This document shows, in pieces, positions 1 to 7,617 of a DNA stretch of 21,463 bases; within the stretch, counting starts at the first letter, position 1; every line of letters starts with the position of its first letter. Source of the DNA: Methanobacteriota archaeon. Lineage in GTDB: Archaea; Hydrothermarchaeota; Hydrothermarchaeia; Hydrothermarchaeales; BMS3B. The notes beneath the pieces were generated by a model. The model worked only from the letters and a program-made list of their open reading frames with translations. It had not been told where the DNA came from and searched no databases. The translations under genes were made by a program, and so were the position numbers. The stretch is from NCBI GenBank assembly GCA_003229935.1, contig QIGD01000057.1, positions 1 through 21,463 of the forward strand. The letters are read 5' to 3'.

Positions 1-257
1 TGTCTGCAACAGATTGACCTATGCCTTGACGCAATGCTATATTGAACGCAGCATTTACGTCAGCATGGTCAACGTGGCCACAGTGGGAGCATTTATATCT
101 TACCATTCCTATTGCCTATCAGCCCACATCTTGAACACTCTTGACTAGATATTGTGGGTCAACATAGACAATGGGTACTCCCAGCAGCTTGGCTTTATAC
201 TCTATCATTTTTCGAAGCTGATAGAACGACCAACTGTTCGCCTTCCAGGTCCTCCAT
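1..257 (-). pseudogene. tnpB: TnpB (IS200/IS605 OrfB) C-terminal remnant
   Basis: Read on the minus strand, this encodes the last third of a TnpB RNA-guided nuclease/transposon protein. A RuvC-II-like 'MEDLEG' is followed directly by 'ANSWSFYQLRKMIEYKAKL', then the zinc-ribbon (CSRC in one frame, CSHCGHVDHADVNAAFNIA in another) and the tail LRQGIGQSVAD running off the left edge. At least two frame changes lie around the zinc ribbon, with an in-frame stop after 'SVQDVG'. Everything N-terminal to the RuvC-II glutamate is missing and the left-end hairpin sits just upstream, so the element is internally deleted and dead. The same tail recurs at 21103-21204 in opposite orientation. Confidence 0.8.
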
Positions 258-296
258 ATTCAAACCACTATTATAAATATATGTCAATAACATATA

Positions 297-379
297 ACTA
301 TTTTGGTGACAATTAACTATGGTTCGCTCTCATTCCACCACTAAAGATGGTGGGCTTTCCCGCTCACGACATCGTAAGA
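297..379 (-). repeat. IS200/IS605-type left-end repeat with hairpin, copy A
   Basis: An 83-bp block matches the reverse complement of 5562-5644 with two differences by eye. It contains a stem-loop (CCACCA at 335-340, TGGTGG at 348-353) with a TAAAG-containing loop, the type of imperfect palindrome recognised by Y1 transposases at element ends. In copy B the same block precedes the tnpA start, so this is the element's left end. It lies 13 bp past the lysA stop. Confidence 0.75.
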
Positions 380-392
380 TTTTGATATGTAG

Positions 393-1703
393 CTACTCCT
401 TCATAAGTCTTTCAGGTATTAGCTGCTTTTCAATTAAAGAAGAGAAGTCTTCTACCTGACGAATAAGCTCTGCTCCTTCCTGACTCACAAGAACTTCGGC
501 AGGTCTTGGTCTTGAGTTATACTGGCTTGCCATGATAAAGCCATACGCACCAGAATCTAGAAAGGCAAGAACATCTCCCTTTTCAATTGTAGGGAGTTTT
601 CTATCCCTTGCAAGAATATCGCCACTCTCACATACATTTCCGGCAATATCAACAATTTCCTGCGGCTTTTCATCTGGCTTATTGGCAACAATTACCTCAT
701 GGTAGGCAGAGTATATGACAGGCCTTAAAAGAACATGAAAACCAGAATCGCAGCCTATGAACTTTTTATAAGGTGTACTCTTTACAGTGCTCACCCTTGT
801 CAGCATTATTCCGGCATCACCAACAATAAATCTACCTGGCTCAAAAATGAGCTCAGGTTTTTTCAGAGAGTACTCCTTAATCTTTTCATTAATTATAGGT
901 ACAATAGCTTTAGCAAGGTCCTCTGGGGTTATTATCTCCTGAGCCTCTTTGTACTCAATCCCGACACCTCCTCCAAGGTCAGCAAACTCCAGCTCTATTC
1001 CAAGATTATTCTTTATTCTGCCGATAATATCAAAGAGTCTTGCTGTTGCCACCTCATAAGGTGAAGTTTTGGTTATCTGCGAACCTATGTGCATGTGAAT
1101 GCCGACAATATCTAAAAATTCTGCCTCCTTAGCTTTTTTATAACCATCCAGAATAACGTTCTCGTGTATCCCAAACTTGCTTTCCTTCAAACCAGTAGAG
1201 AGGTAAGGATGAGTCTCGGGAGAAACCTCAGGATTAACTCTGAAGGATACTTTTGCCCTGAGTTTTTCCCTCTCTGTGATTCTTATTAGTCTGTCGAGCT
1301 CGTGGAGAGAGTCAAGATTTATTGTAACTCCTACTTTAAGCGCTTTTTCAAGCTCTTTGTCTGTTTTATTATTTCCTGTGAATATAATCTTCTCTGGCCT
1401 TATGCCAGCAAGTAGGGTAAGGTATAACTCACCCTCACTGAGAATATCCACACCAGCCTCCTCCTGCCTCAAAATATGAAGAATAGCAAGGTTGCTATTT
1501 GCCTTACAGGCATAGAAAACCTCTACATCGCCATAATATTTCTCAAAGGCTTCCTTAAATTCTCTGTACCTCTGCCTTATTCTCTGTTCGTCGTAAACAT
1601 ATAGGGGTGTTGAATGCCTGTCTACAAGCTTCACCAGATCAACACCACCTAAAGCTAAATTGCCCTGTGGATTTACAGTAATGTGCGATTTTGATTCAAA
1701 CAT
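393..1703 (-). CDS. lysA: Diaminopimelate decarboxylase
   Basis: This PLP enzyme decarboxylates meso-diaminopimelate to lysine, the last step of the DAP pathway. It has a fold-III alanine-racemase-like barrel: the PLP lysine is in VFYACKANSN, followed by a GIHMHIGSQI segment, an EPGRFIVGDAG phosphate/substrate loop, the CESGDIL catalytic cysteine segment of the partner-subunit site, and GAYGFIMASQYNSRPRP near the C-terminus. I chose the internal ATG at 1703 (435 residues): homologues start near 'MFES', and a TATAAATA box lies about 20 bp upstream. An in-frame ATG at 1739 would add 12 unconvincing residues. It follows cobZ closely and probably shares the tgtA operon. There is no evident functional link to the cobamide genes. 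Confidence 0.95.
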   Translation of the reverse strand: MFESKSHITVNPQGNLALGGVDLVKLVDRHSTPLYVYDEQRIRQRYREFKEAFEKYYGDVEVFYACKANSNLAILHILRQEEAGVDILSEGELYLTLLAGIRPEKIIFTGNNKTDKELEKALKVGVTINLDSLHELDRLIRITEREKLRAKVSFRVNPEVSPETHPYLSTGLKESKFGIHENVILDGYKKAKEAEFLDIVGIHMHIGSQITKTSPYEVATARLFDIIGRIKNNLGIELEFADLGGGVGIEYKEAQEIITPEDLAKAIVPIINEKIKEYSLKKPELIFEPGRFIVGDAGIMLTRVSTVKSTPYKKFIGCDSGFHVLLRPVIYSAYHEVIVANKPDEKPQEIVDIAGNVCESGDILARDRKLPTIEKGDVLAFLDSGAYGFIMASQYNSRPRPAEVLVSQEGAELIRQVEDFSSLIEKQLIPERLMKE

Positions 1704-1741
1704 AATATCATACCTATATTTATAACGCTGAAAAGGCATAC

Positions 1742-2194
1742 TTAAATTTTGTCTGTGGCCTCCGAATACATCAGAGAAGAAGCTCCTGCTATAAGACCTC
1801 CTATAGCATCATCGGCAAAAGCTTCAAGCTTCTTCAGTACACCCGGTTTTTTCATATCAAAGCGCACAAATTCAAATTTTGCCCTCGTACCGCCTATATA
1901 TTCCGCTATTGCCATACCAATTATCTCATCAGCCAGAATGAACACTTCATCCCTATCAAAGTCCTCTCTGCTTATCCCTGGAATCTTCCCTTCCACAGCA
2001 AGTCTCTCCAGCTCAAAAGCTGCAATCAGGAGTGAATTGACATTCGGGTCTCGCAGAGTACTGTCAAAAATCTTCCCGAGAATCTGCTCTGCAATCTCCT
2101 GTGTTTCAATACCGGGATGAGGAACGAAAAGCTCCATAGCAGTGGCAATAAGGTCTTCCCTTGATATACCCTTTTCATTCAGAATGGTGTACAT
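1742..2194 (-). CDS. cobZ: Alpha-ribazole phosphatase, PgpA-like (CobZ)
   Basis: A 150-residue protein of the PgpA-like phosphatase fold. In Methanosarcina mazei this family provides CobZ, which dephosphorylates alpha-ribazole 5'-phosphate (or the cobalamin 5'-phosphate product) late in cobamide assembly, replacing bacterial CobC. Family segments include VPHPGIETQEI near residue 30, a DEIIGMAIAEYIGG metal-site segment, and DDAIGGLIAGA near the C-terminus. It overlaps the end of cbiB by 16 bp, the usual CbiB-CobZ pairing, which favours cobamide synthesis over phosphatidylglycerophosphate hydrolysis. That choice is an inference from context. Confidence 0.85.
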   Translation of the reverse strand: MYTILNEKGISREDLIATAMELFVPHPGIETQEIAEQILGKIFDSTLRDPNVNSLLIAAFELERLAVEGKIPGISREDFDRDEVFILADEIIGMAIAEYIGGTRAKFEFVRFDMKKPGVLKKLEAFADDAIGGLIAGASSLMYSEATDKI

Positions 2195-3084
2195 ATTATG
2201 AGGAGTAATAAAAAGATAACCAGAGCAAAGAAGAAAATTACTCTATCTGCAATAGCAATAGCCTTATCTATATCCTCTGGCACAGCATCTCTGCCCTCAC
2301 CCAATACATAACTTCCTTTTTTTGTCAGTTTAACTCCGGTTGCACCTGCCATGGCAGCCATCGGTATGCCAGCATTTGGACTTTCTGTTGCAGAGCCGTA
2401 TTTCAGCACGGTTTTTAAAGTTCTTATTTTTTCTGATGAGAACAGAATTATAAGAAGGGCCGAAACTCTTGCAGGTATATAGTTCAGAATATCATCGAGT
2501 TTTGCAGAAGACATGCCAAAGCTTCCATATTTTCTATATCCAATCATGGAATCGAGAGTATTCATAACCCTATAAAAGAATGCTGCAGCCACACCGGCTT
2601 CTGGGCTGAGACATGAGAATAAGGCAAAGTAGAAGAGGGGTGAGAGCATGCTATCGTGGATATTCTCTCCAATACTCTCAACACATGCTGAGGAGGCTTC
2701 TGATTCGTCAAGTTTTTCAGTAGGCCTGCTCACAATATATACCAGAAGTTTTCTTGCTCTTTCAAGAGCACCACTTTTAAGGGCATCTCCCACAGGAAGC
2801 GTATAATCCCTCAGACCACGCCAGCTGAAGCTACTCTTCAATATATAAATAGATAACAGTAATTTTGCATAACCCTGAAGATGGATGAGAAGAAGAAAAA
2901 TCGAAATAGATAAGCAAGCTGCCATAACTACTATAAAAATCCCACCTGCACCACCATATCTCTCAAGGAATTTCAGTTTTTCAATAGCTTTGCCAATGTA
3001 TACTGTGGGGTGAAATATATCCGGTGGCTCTCCAAAAACTCTGTCAATAGCCAGAGAAAGTAGAAGAATAATAGCAGAGTTCAA
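2179..3084 (-). CDS. cbiB: Adenosylcobinamide-phosphate synthase CbiB/CobD
   Basis: An integral membrane enzyme that attaches the aminopropanol (phosphate) arm to adenosylcobyric acid. Its 301 residues match the family. The N-terminal signature is DRVFGEPPDIFHPTVYIGK, followed by several hydrophobic spans, the conserved SIGENIHDSMLSPLFY loop, the YRVMNTLDSMIGYR segment, SPNAGIPMAAMAGATGVKL, and a final hydrophobic helix (VIFFFALVIFLLLLIICTP). It starts 2 bp after the tgtA stop and overlaps cobZ, indicating cotranscription. No cobalamin riboswitch is apparent upstream of tgtA. Confidence 0.95.
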   Translation of the reverse strand: MNSAIILLLSLAIDRVFGEPPDIFHPTVYIGKAIEKLKFLERYGGAGGIFIVVMAACLSISIFLLLIHLQGYAKLLLSIYILKSSFSWRGLRDYTLPVGDALKSGALERARKLLVYIVSRPTEKLDESEASSACVESIGENIHDSMLSPLFYFALFSCLSPEAGVAAAFFYRVMNTLDSMIGYRKYGSFGMSSAKLDDILNYIPARVSALLIILFSSEKIRTLKTVLKYGSATESPNAGIPMAAMAGATGVKLTKKGSYVLGEGRDAVPEDIDKAIAIADRVIFFFALVIFLLLLIICTPF

Positions 3085-3086
3085 AG

Positions 3087-5003
3087 TTACCCCAGCCTGT
3101 GCCTCACCCTGACTGCAACGCCATGTGTCAGACTGAGCATTTCCTCTGCACTTACCATGGCTCTTCCAGTAGCTATTGGCTTATCCTGAGAATCAACAAC
3201 AATTACCTCCTGATACGGCTTTATTTTCATATCAGCCTCTTCTACAAAGCCACAAAAGAGACTTCTGCCCTGACTTACAAATTCCACGGCATCCTCATGT
3301 GCAACAACTCTGTTCTTGGGAAACGGTAGTTTGAGGAGTCTCTTCACACCTTCCACATTTAGGACAACAGAACCGTCACTTGCTCTGATTACTCCAACAA
3401 GCCTGTCCCCGGCGTAAACCTCTCTTATTCTACCTGTTTTAGATATTCTCGCTCTTGTATCAGAGAACAGAAGCTCTCCTGCACCTTCGCCAAAGTAATA
3501 GTCACCTATAGCAGTAAGCTTTCCCTCAATGTCATTTTTTCCTTTAAAATTTTCAACATCAGAGAAGCTTTCTCCTTCAATACCGAGAAATTCCAGACTG
3601 CTATGGAAATAAACTTTTTCAAAGCCAGAAGCATACTCTTTAACAACTTTTTTCATGAAGTTTATCTGTGCCTCATCATATCCACCAGGTGCCTCATGCT
3701 GGGTGAGAGGATAAACCTCCTCTATCTCAAGAGGTATAACCCCAAATACCTTTGAAGCTATACATATATGATATTCCTCAGTGCTCATCATTCCATAGGT
3801 TTTTGAGTAGGGCTTCTCAACCTCAGGTAGAAGTACGAGTTTTTTATTTATTTTAAGCCTTTTCAGCTTTTTAATGTGTCTTCTAACCTCCGGTCTGAGT
3901 AAGGCTTCACTTCCTGTGTAAAAAAAGGCTGACTTTTTTGTAACAGGCTCAAGATTCTCTAAACTGCTGTAGGATAGAGCCACTCTCACAGCTTCAAGAA
4001 GATATGGATGTGCTCTGGCTCTCTCGGCAACAAGCTCCCATAAAGAACCGTCATGTATACTCTGCCTCACCCGTCTTATTTCTTCAATGCTTACTGTAAG
4101 ATTGTGCATGGCAAGAAAGTGGTCTCTATCCTTCTTTTCAAGCTTCTTAAGCTCTTCTGCTGTTGTCGATGTGCATACTGCACAGGAACAGGGTAGCTCT
4201 CTAAGCCTCTCAAGCCTGTAGGTTCCTGAAGTTGTTATATACCTGCCCTCTCTTGCATAGAGAGCATAGGCTGCGCTGTCAAAGAGGTCACAGCCCAGAG
4301 CACTGGCAAGAGCAAAGAGCATTGGATGTCCTGCTCCAAACAGATGAACAGGCTTATCGTGAGGTAGATATTTTCTGGAATGTATAATAACTTTCACAAG
4401 ATCAGAGAAGCGGTATTTCTCCATGAGAGGTACAACCCCACCTATTGGATAGAGGTCAAAACCAAGCTCTGCCATCTTTCTGGCACTTTTTTCTCTGAGT
4501 TCTGGATATGTAGAACCCTGTACTGTGCCCGAGAGGAGTATTTTTTTTCTTGCCTTAATACTCTCTCTAGCTCTTCTGATGGTTTCCTCAAGCTCTCTAT
4601 CTGCCTGCTCTCTTGGAACATCCGGCTCTGTAGGTATGTCAAGAATTACACCTATGTCAACACCTATATTCTCCTGAAACTCGAGAATTTCCATGGGGGT
4701 GACATCAACCCCACCATACTGGTAAAGCTGGAAAGAGCCTGAGTCTGTCATTATCACACCATCAAAGCCAAGAAGGCTGTGAATTCCCTCCTCCAGGGCT
4801 CTGCTTCTTAACTCTCTATTCTGATTTATTATGTAGGAGTTGGTTATTATGCCATTAAAACCAAGTTTCTCTATTTCTTCAATACTCAGTATCTGCTTTC
4901 TCGGGTCTATTACAGGAAAAAGATAGGGTGTTGTCAGCTTTTTACCATTAATATTTAGTTCTGTAACTCTACCTGAAGCATCTCTCGCTCTGATTTCAAT
5001 CAT
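3087..5003 (-). CDS. tgtA: Archaeal tRNA-guanine transglycosylase (preQ0 at G15)
   Basis: This enzyme exchanges guanine-15 in the tRNA D-loop for preQ0, the first step of archaeosine formation. The N-terminal TIM barrel carries the catalytic aspartate in MTDSGSFQ (D87), a second in LFDSAAY (D242), and the zinc site C272, C274, C277 and H300 (PCSCAVC ... MHNL). A linker domain follows, then a C-terminal PUA RNA-binding domain (about 555-638, YQEVIVVDSQDKPIATGRAM). The 638-residue length with PUA is the archaeal architecture. It heads the tgtA-cbiB-cobZ-lysA run. Upstream, before 5060, is AT-rich sequence with no strong Shine-Dalgarno. Confidence 0.97.
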   Translation of the reverse strand: MIEIRARDASGRVTELNINGKKLTTPYLFPVIDPRKQILSIEEIEKLGFNGIITNSYIINQNRELRSRALEEGIHSLLGFDGVIMTDSGSFQLYQYGGVDVTPMEILEFQENIGVDIGVILDIPTEPDVPREQADRELEETIRRARESIKARKKILLSGTVQGSTYPELREKSARKMAELGFDLYPIGGVVPLMEKYRFSDLVKVIIHSRKYLPHDKPVHLFGAGHPMLFALASALGCDLFDSAAYALYAREGRYITTSGTYRLERLRELPCSCAVCTSTTAEELKKLEKKDRDHFLAMHNLTVSIEEIRRVRQSIHDGSLWELVAERARAHPYLLEAVRVALSYSSLENLEPVTKKSAFFYTGSEALLRPEVRRHIKKLKRLKINKKLVLLPEVEKPYSKTYGMMSTEEYHICIASKVFGVIPLEIEEVYPLTQHEAPGGYDEAQINFMKKVVKEYASGFEKVYFHSSLEFLGIEGESFSDVENFKGKNDIEGKLTAIGDYYFGEGAGELLFSDTRARISKTGRIREVYAGDRLVGVIRASDGSVVLNVEGVKRLLKLPFPKNRVVAHEDAVEFVSQGRSLFCGFVEEADMKIKPYQEVIVVDSQDKPIATGRAMVSAEEMLSLTHGVAVRVRHRLG

Positions 5004-5155
5004 GGATTTGCTTTTACTTCAATGAATAAAAAGTTTGAGGTTATGCCTGATATGAATATAAAATATTCTATGCTGAAATTATAAAATATCTAGCCATACA
5101 GCCCAGCAATTTGATAGTTAATTTATCCCAACCCTTTATTATTAACGTAAAAACT

Positions 5156-5178
5156 CTGACATACTCCCACGACTAAAG
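5156..5178. repeat. IS605-like right-end half-hairpin, copy 1
   Basis: The 23-bp string CTGACATACTCCCACGACTAAAG is identical to 15453-15475 and ends in half of a CCCACGAC-TAAAG type hairpin. Here the pairing half (AGTCATAGG, after 5275) is pushed away by a 93-bp insertion. Similar hairpins with TAAAG loops sit at the ends of IS200/IS605 elements, so I infer an old element end. Confidence 0.45.
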
Positions 5179-5271
5179 AGGCTGTCCCGTAATCAAAAAT
5201 ACTACGGGAAATAAGCTAAATTTAGCCTTTATTGTCTAAAATAATTACTGAGAGTAATTGTCGGACAGCCT
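5179..5271. mobile_element. 93-bp miniature inverted-repeat element (MITE-like)
   Basis: Perfect terminal inverted repeats AGGCTGTCC (5179-5187) and GGACAGCCT (5263-5271) are flanked on both sides by CTAAAG (5173-5178 and 5272-5277), a probable 6-bp target duplication. The interior is almost all secondary structure: TCCCGTA/TACGGGA (5185-5191, 5203-5209), the palindrome GCTAAATTTAGC (5215-5226) and AATTACT/AGTAATT (5243-5259). There is no coding capacity. It interrupts an IS605-like hairpin. Confidence 0.7.
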
Positions 5272-5292
5272 CTAAAGTCATAGGCTTTCTGC

Positions 5293-5475
5293 CTAAAATA
5301 TCGTAACATTCAATATCTCACTTCCTCTGACAGTATGTGCTTGGAAGATATCTCTTGAAAACTCAAGTTTAAATGAGGTTATACTCGTCCAGAAACCCAT
5401 AGTTATAAGACTGGCAAGGAATAAAGGTGAAAAGCAGACGGCACTTCTCGCTCCAAAATAAAATTCAACAGCCAA
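5293..5475 (-). pseudogene. Possible C-terminal scrap of a membrane protein
   Basis: A short open frame contains one hydrophobic segment (AVCFSPLFLASLITMGFWTS) and a natural-looking tail ending EILNVTIF. Upstream it has no promoter or ribosome site and abuts an IS605 left end at 5562. It may be the 3' end of a gene cut by that insertion. I do not recognise the family, and it could be a chance frame. Confidence 0.2.
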
Positions 5476-5561
5476 AAAAAACTATGATAATCTTTCCAGC
5501 CACCTTTCATCTTCTTTATATCCACAGCCATCCGCATATTTAAAAGCAGCTTTTTTATACC

Positions 5562-5644
5562 TCTTACGATGTCGTGAGCGGGAAAGCCCACCATCTTCAG
5601 TGGTGGGATGAGAGCGAACCATAGTTAATTGTCACCAAAATAGT
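5562..5644 (+). repeat. IS200/IS605-type left-end repeat with hairpin, copy B
   Basis: This is an inverted copy of 297-379. The perfect stem CCCACCA (5587-5593)/TGGTGGG (5601-5607) encloses a 7-nt loop. A tnpA start codon follows 29 bp after the block, the expected order left end then tnpA. The longer stem than copy A (7 against 6 pairs) suggests this copy is closer to the functional sequence. Confidence 0.75.
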
Positions 5645-5673
5645 CATATATTAGTGCCACCAATTTATAATTG

Positions 5674-5838
5674 ATGGTTAACAAAAGATGGAAATATTCA
5701 AAGACATGTGTTCACAACGTGGCGTATCATCTAATATGGTGTCCGAAGTATCGAAGAAAAATACTGATAGATACTATAGCAAAGGATTTGAGAGAACTTC
5801 TCAAATTGAAGGCAAAGGAATTGGAAAATGATTTTTAA
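5674..5838 (+). pseudogene. tnpA: Truncated IS200-like Y1 transposase TnpA
   Basis: A 54-codon frame begins MVNKRWKYSKTCVHNVAYHL and continues IWCPKYRRKILIDTIAKD, the characteristic N-terminus of the IS200/IS605 single-strand transposase. Normal proteins are about 130-150 residues. This one stops before the HUH motif and the catalytic tyrosine, so it cannot cut DNA. It directly follows the left-end hairpin. No tnpB accompanies it. Confidence 0.75.
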
Positions 5839-6044
5839 CATCGAATATAATTCTCGACTCTTAAGGATATTGTCATCCATCCAAACCAATCTCCAGAAAG
5901 ATTTCATTCATCTTACCATCCTTTTTCTTGATGACTTCAAAGGCTTCCTCTCCGGTGTTTCAATCTTTATTTGAGGCTTATTTATACCAAAAAAGCAGGT
6001 TAAGGAAGAAAACAGGTTCCTAGCCAGTGGTTGTATTAAGAAGC
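5839..6044. other. Degenerate intergenic stretch after tnpA fragment
   Basis: No intact gene is visible. On the minus strand (5953 to 5873) a 26-codon frame reads GEEAFEVIKKKDGKMNEIFL and ends EIGLDG-stop, with an apparent frameshifted continuation 'IKIETPE' just upstream. It looks like the 3' end of a lost gene, but I cannot assign it. Confidence 0.25.
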
Positions 6045-6830
6045 TCACGCTCTCATATCTATCTGACTTTTACATTCCACACCAATACCACAAGATTGGG
6101 AACATCTGGAGTATATACTGCTGTCACCGAAACAGTCAGGATAACTCTCATATTCTTCAATATCTGTCTCCTCTTTTATTTCTTCTTCTATTTTTTCAGT
6201 TTCGTTTTCAACTGCCTTATGTTCAAAAAGGAAATCAAGCTCCCCCTCTTTATTATCTCTATCATTATAGCCTTTATTTACCTGAACCTCTTTTTCACTC
6301 TCCTCCTCATTATACAAGAAATCTAGGTCATCACCATATTTATTTAAAGATTCTTCAGAAAACTCAGGCGCTTCATCCTGTTTTTCATCTGGAGTTTCAT
6401 CATCCAGCATAACCTCTTCCTCTGGATATGTTTCAAGGTCGTCAGTATAAATCTTATCGATATAATCTTCGCCTGTCTCATCAAGACCATCCATGTCCAT
6501 ATCAGAAATTGCATCAAGAATCTCACTTCTGACTTCAGTGGTGGATGAAGATTTGAATTTCTCGGCAGATGTAGAAGGAGTATTCGGAATTTCTGCTTCG
6601 AGAATCTGCTTGACTAAATCTGTTTCCATTCCAGATGATGGAGCTGAAACCACCTTGTTCCTTTTTACAGGCGGGCTATAAAATTCTTCCTCTTCTGTAT
6701 ATTTCCTTCTCACAGGCCTTCTGGAGTATCCTTTGTCTCTTCCCATAATCCACGAGGTTATAATCACTATTAAAACACTGAGGAAGAATAAACTCCCAAT
6801 ACCAAGGATGATATAATCTGCAGTAAGCAT
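6045..6830 (-). CDS. Membrane-anchored acidic protein with C-terminal Cys cluster
   Basis: Unrecognised. From the ATG at 6830 the protein is 261 residues. One transmembrane helix (about residues 5-28, YIILGIGSLFFLSVLIVIIT) is followed by a basic stop-transfer patch (GRDKGYSRRPVRRK), then roughly 180 strongly acidic, Ser/Thr-rich residues of low complexity. It ends with a cysteine cluster, YPDCFGDSSIYSRCSQSCG then IGVECKS, which could bind zinc or form disulfides. The basic patch after the helix suggests the long tail is cytoplasmic. An upstream ATG at 6872 would add 14 residues. Neither start has a Shine-Dalgarno. It is transcribed divergently from the RNase P-like gene across a short AT-rich gap. 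Confidence 0.75.
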   Translation of the reverse strand: MLTADYIILGIGSLFFLSVLIVIITSWIMGRDKGYSRRPVRRKYTEEEEFYSPPVKRNKVVSAPSSGMETDLVKQILEAEIPNTPSTSAEKFKSSSTTEVRSEILDAISDMDMDGLDETGEDYIDKIYTDDLETYPEEEVMLDDETPDEKQDEAPEFSEESLNKYGDDLDFLYNEEESEKEVQVNKGYNDRDNKEGELDFLFEHKAVENETEKIEEEIKEETDIEEYESYPDCFGDSSIYSRCSQSCGIGVECKSQIDMRA

Positions 6831-6912
6831 TAATAATATTTCTTGGAGGTAGAATAAAAATCTAACCCTCATTATGGGAAAGTATTTTATGCATTAGATA
6901 CAAATTAAATAT

Positions 6913-7584
6913 ATGAACCCAAGACCCTGTGAAAAGCAGAGATTTATACTCGATACAACAGCATTAACAGGTGTCGGGCTGAGATACGAATCCGAACCTC
7001 TCTGTGAAACCATAGAAAGAATTCTTGGCCTTATAAGGGAGGCAAGAATCAGGCTGAATATATCCTGCCATATCCCTTTTCCAACTGTTTATGGTGAGCT
7101 CAGACAGTTTATGAAACGTTATGCATGCAGTGAAGAGCTAATTGTGGAACTTGACACTTGGCTGGTAAAAAAAACACCTAACAGGTTTGATGTAAAAATT
7201 CCTTCAGAGGTATTCTATGAGTATGTAAAGGATATAAGGGAGAGAATGAACAGGGGAATGAAGATTGCTGAAAGCTGTATATGGCTGAGTGCCACAGAAA
7301 CTTTTGACCTTGCAAAAAAGGATGTGGAAAAGGAGAAGATAAACAGAGAGAGCACAGGTTATCTTATAAAGGATTTCAGAGCAAAGTACAGGAATGCACT
7401 GCGCTATGGCACTTTAGACTCTGCTCCCGACCTTGATGTCCTGCTTCTTGCTAAAGAAATGGATGCAGGAGTTGTATCAAGCGATGAAGGAATAAAAAAG
7501 TGGACTGAGAGGCTCGGACTGAGATTTGTTGAAGGTTCCACCTTTCCCAAGATGATTGAAGAGTATCTCAAACATGTGGAATAG
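6913..7584 (+). CDS. HARP-type protein-only RNase P (PIN domain; 'RNA ligase partner' family)
   Basis: A 223-residue PIN-domain protein matching the family first named RNA ligase partner/UPF0278 and later shown (Aquifex aq_880, HARP) to remove 5' leaders from pre-tRNA without RNA. The first PIN aspartate is in FILDTTALTG (D14). A family-specific helical insertion runs through about residues 85-165, and the C-terminal acidic cluster is SAPDLDVLLLAKEMDAGVVSSDEG. In archaea this protein usually coexists with the RNA-based RNase P, so its role may be accessory. The ATG sits just downstream of AT-rich promoter-like sequence without Shine-Dalgarno, suggesting a leaderless mRNA. hisS follows 33 bp later, so two tRNA-maturation functions lie together. 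Confidence 0.88.
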   Translation: MNPRPCEKQRFILDTTALTGVGLRYESEPLCETIERILGLIREARIRLNISCHIPFPTVYGELRQFMKRYACSEELIVELDTWLVKKTPNRFDVKIPSEVFYEYVKDIRERMNRGMKIAESCIWLSATETFDLAKKDVEKEKINRESTGYLIKDFRAKYRNALRYGTLDSAPDLDVLLLAKEMDAGVVSSDEGIKKWTERLGLRFVEGSTFPKMIEEYLKHVE

Positions 7585-7617
7585 TTTTTTATAGTTATTT
7601 AACCTTCAGGCATTAGT

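Noticed and set aside
735..1064. 109-codon plus-strand open frame
   Set aside because: It lies antisense inside lysA and lacks a start context or protein-like composition.
3000..5100. Cobalamin riboswitch ahead of the cobamide genes
   Set aside because: No B12-box-like or conserved riboswitch core was seen, and cbiB starts 2 bp after tgtA, leaving no leader.
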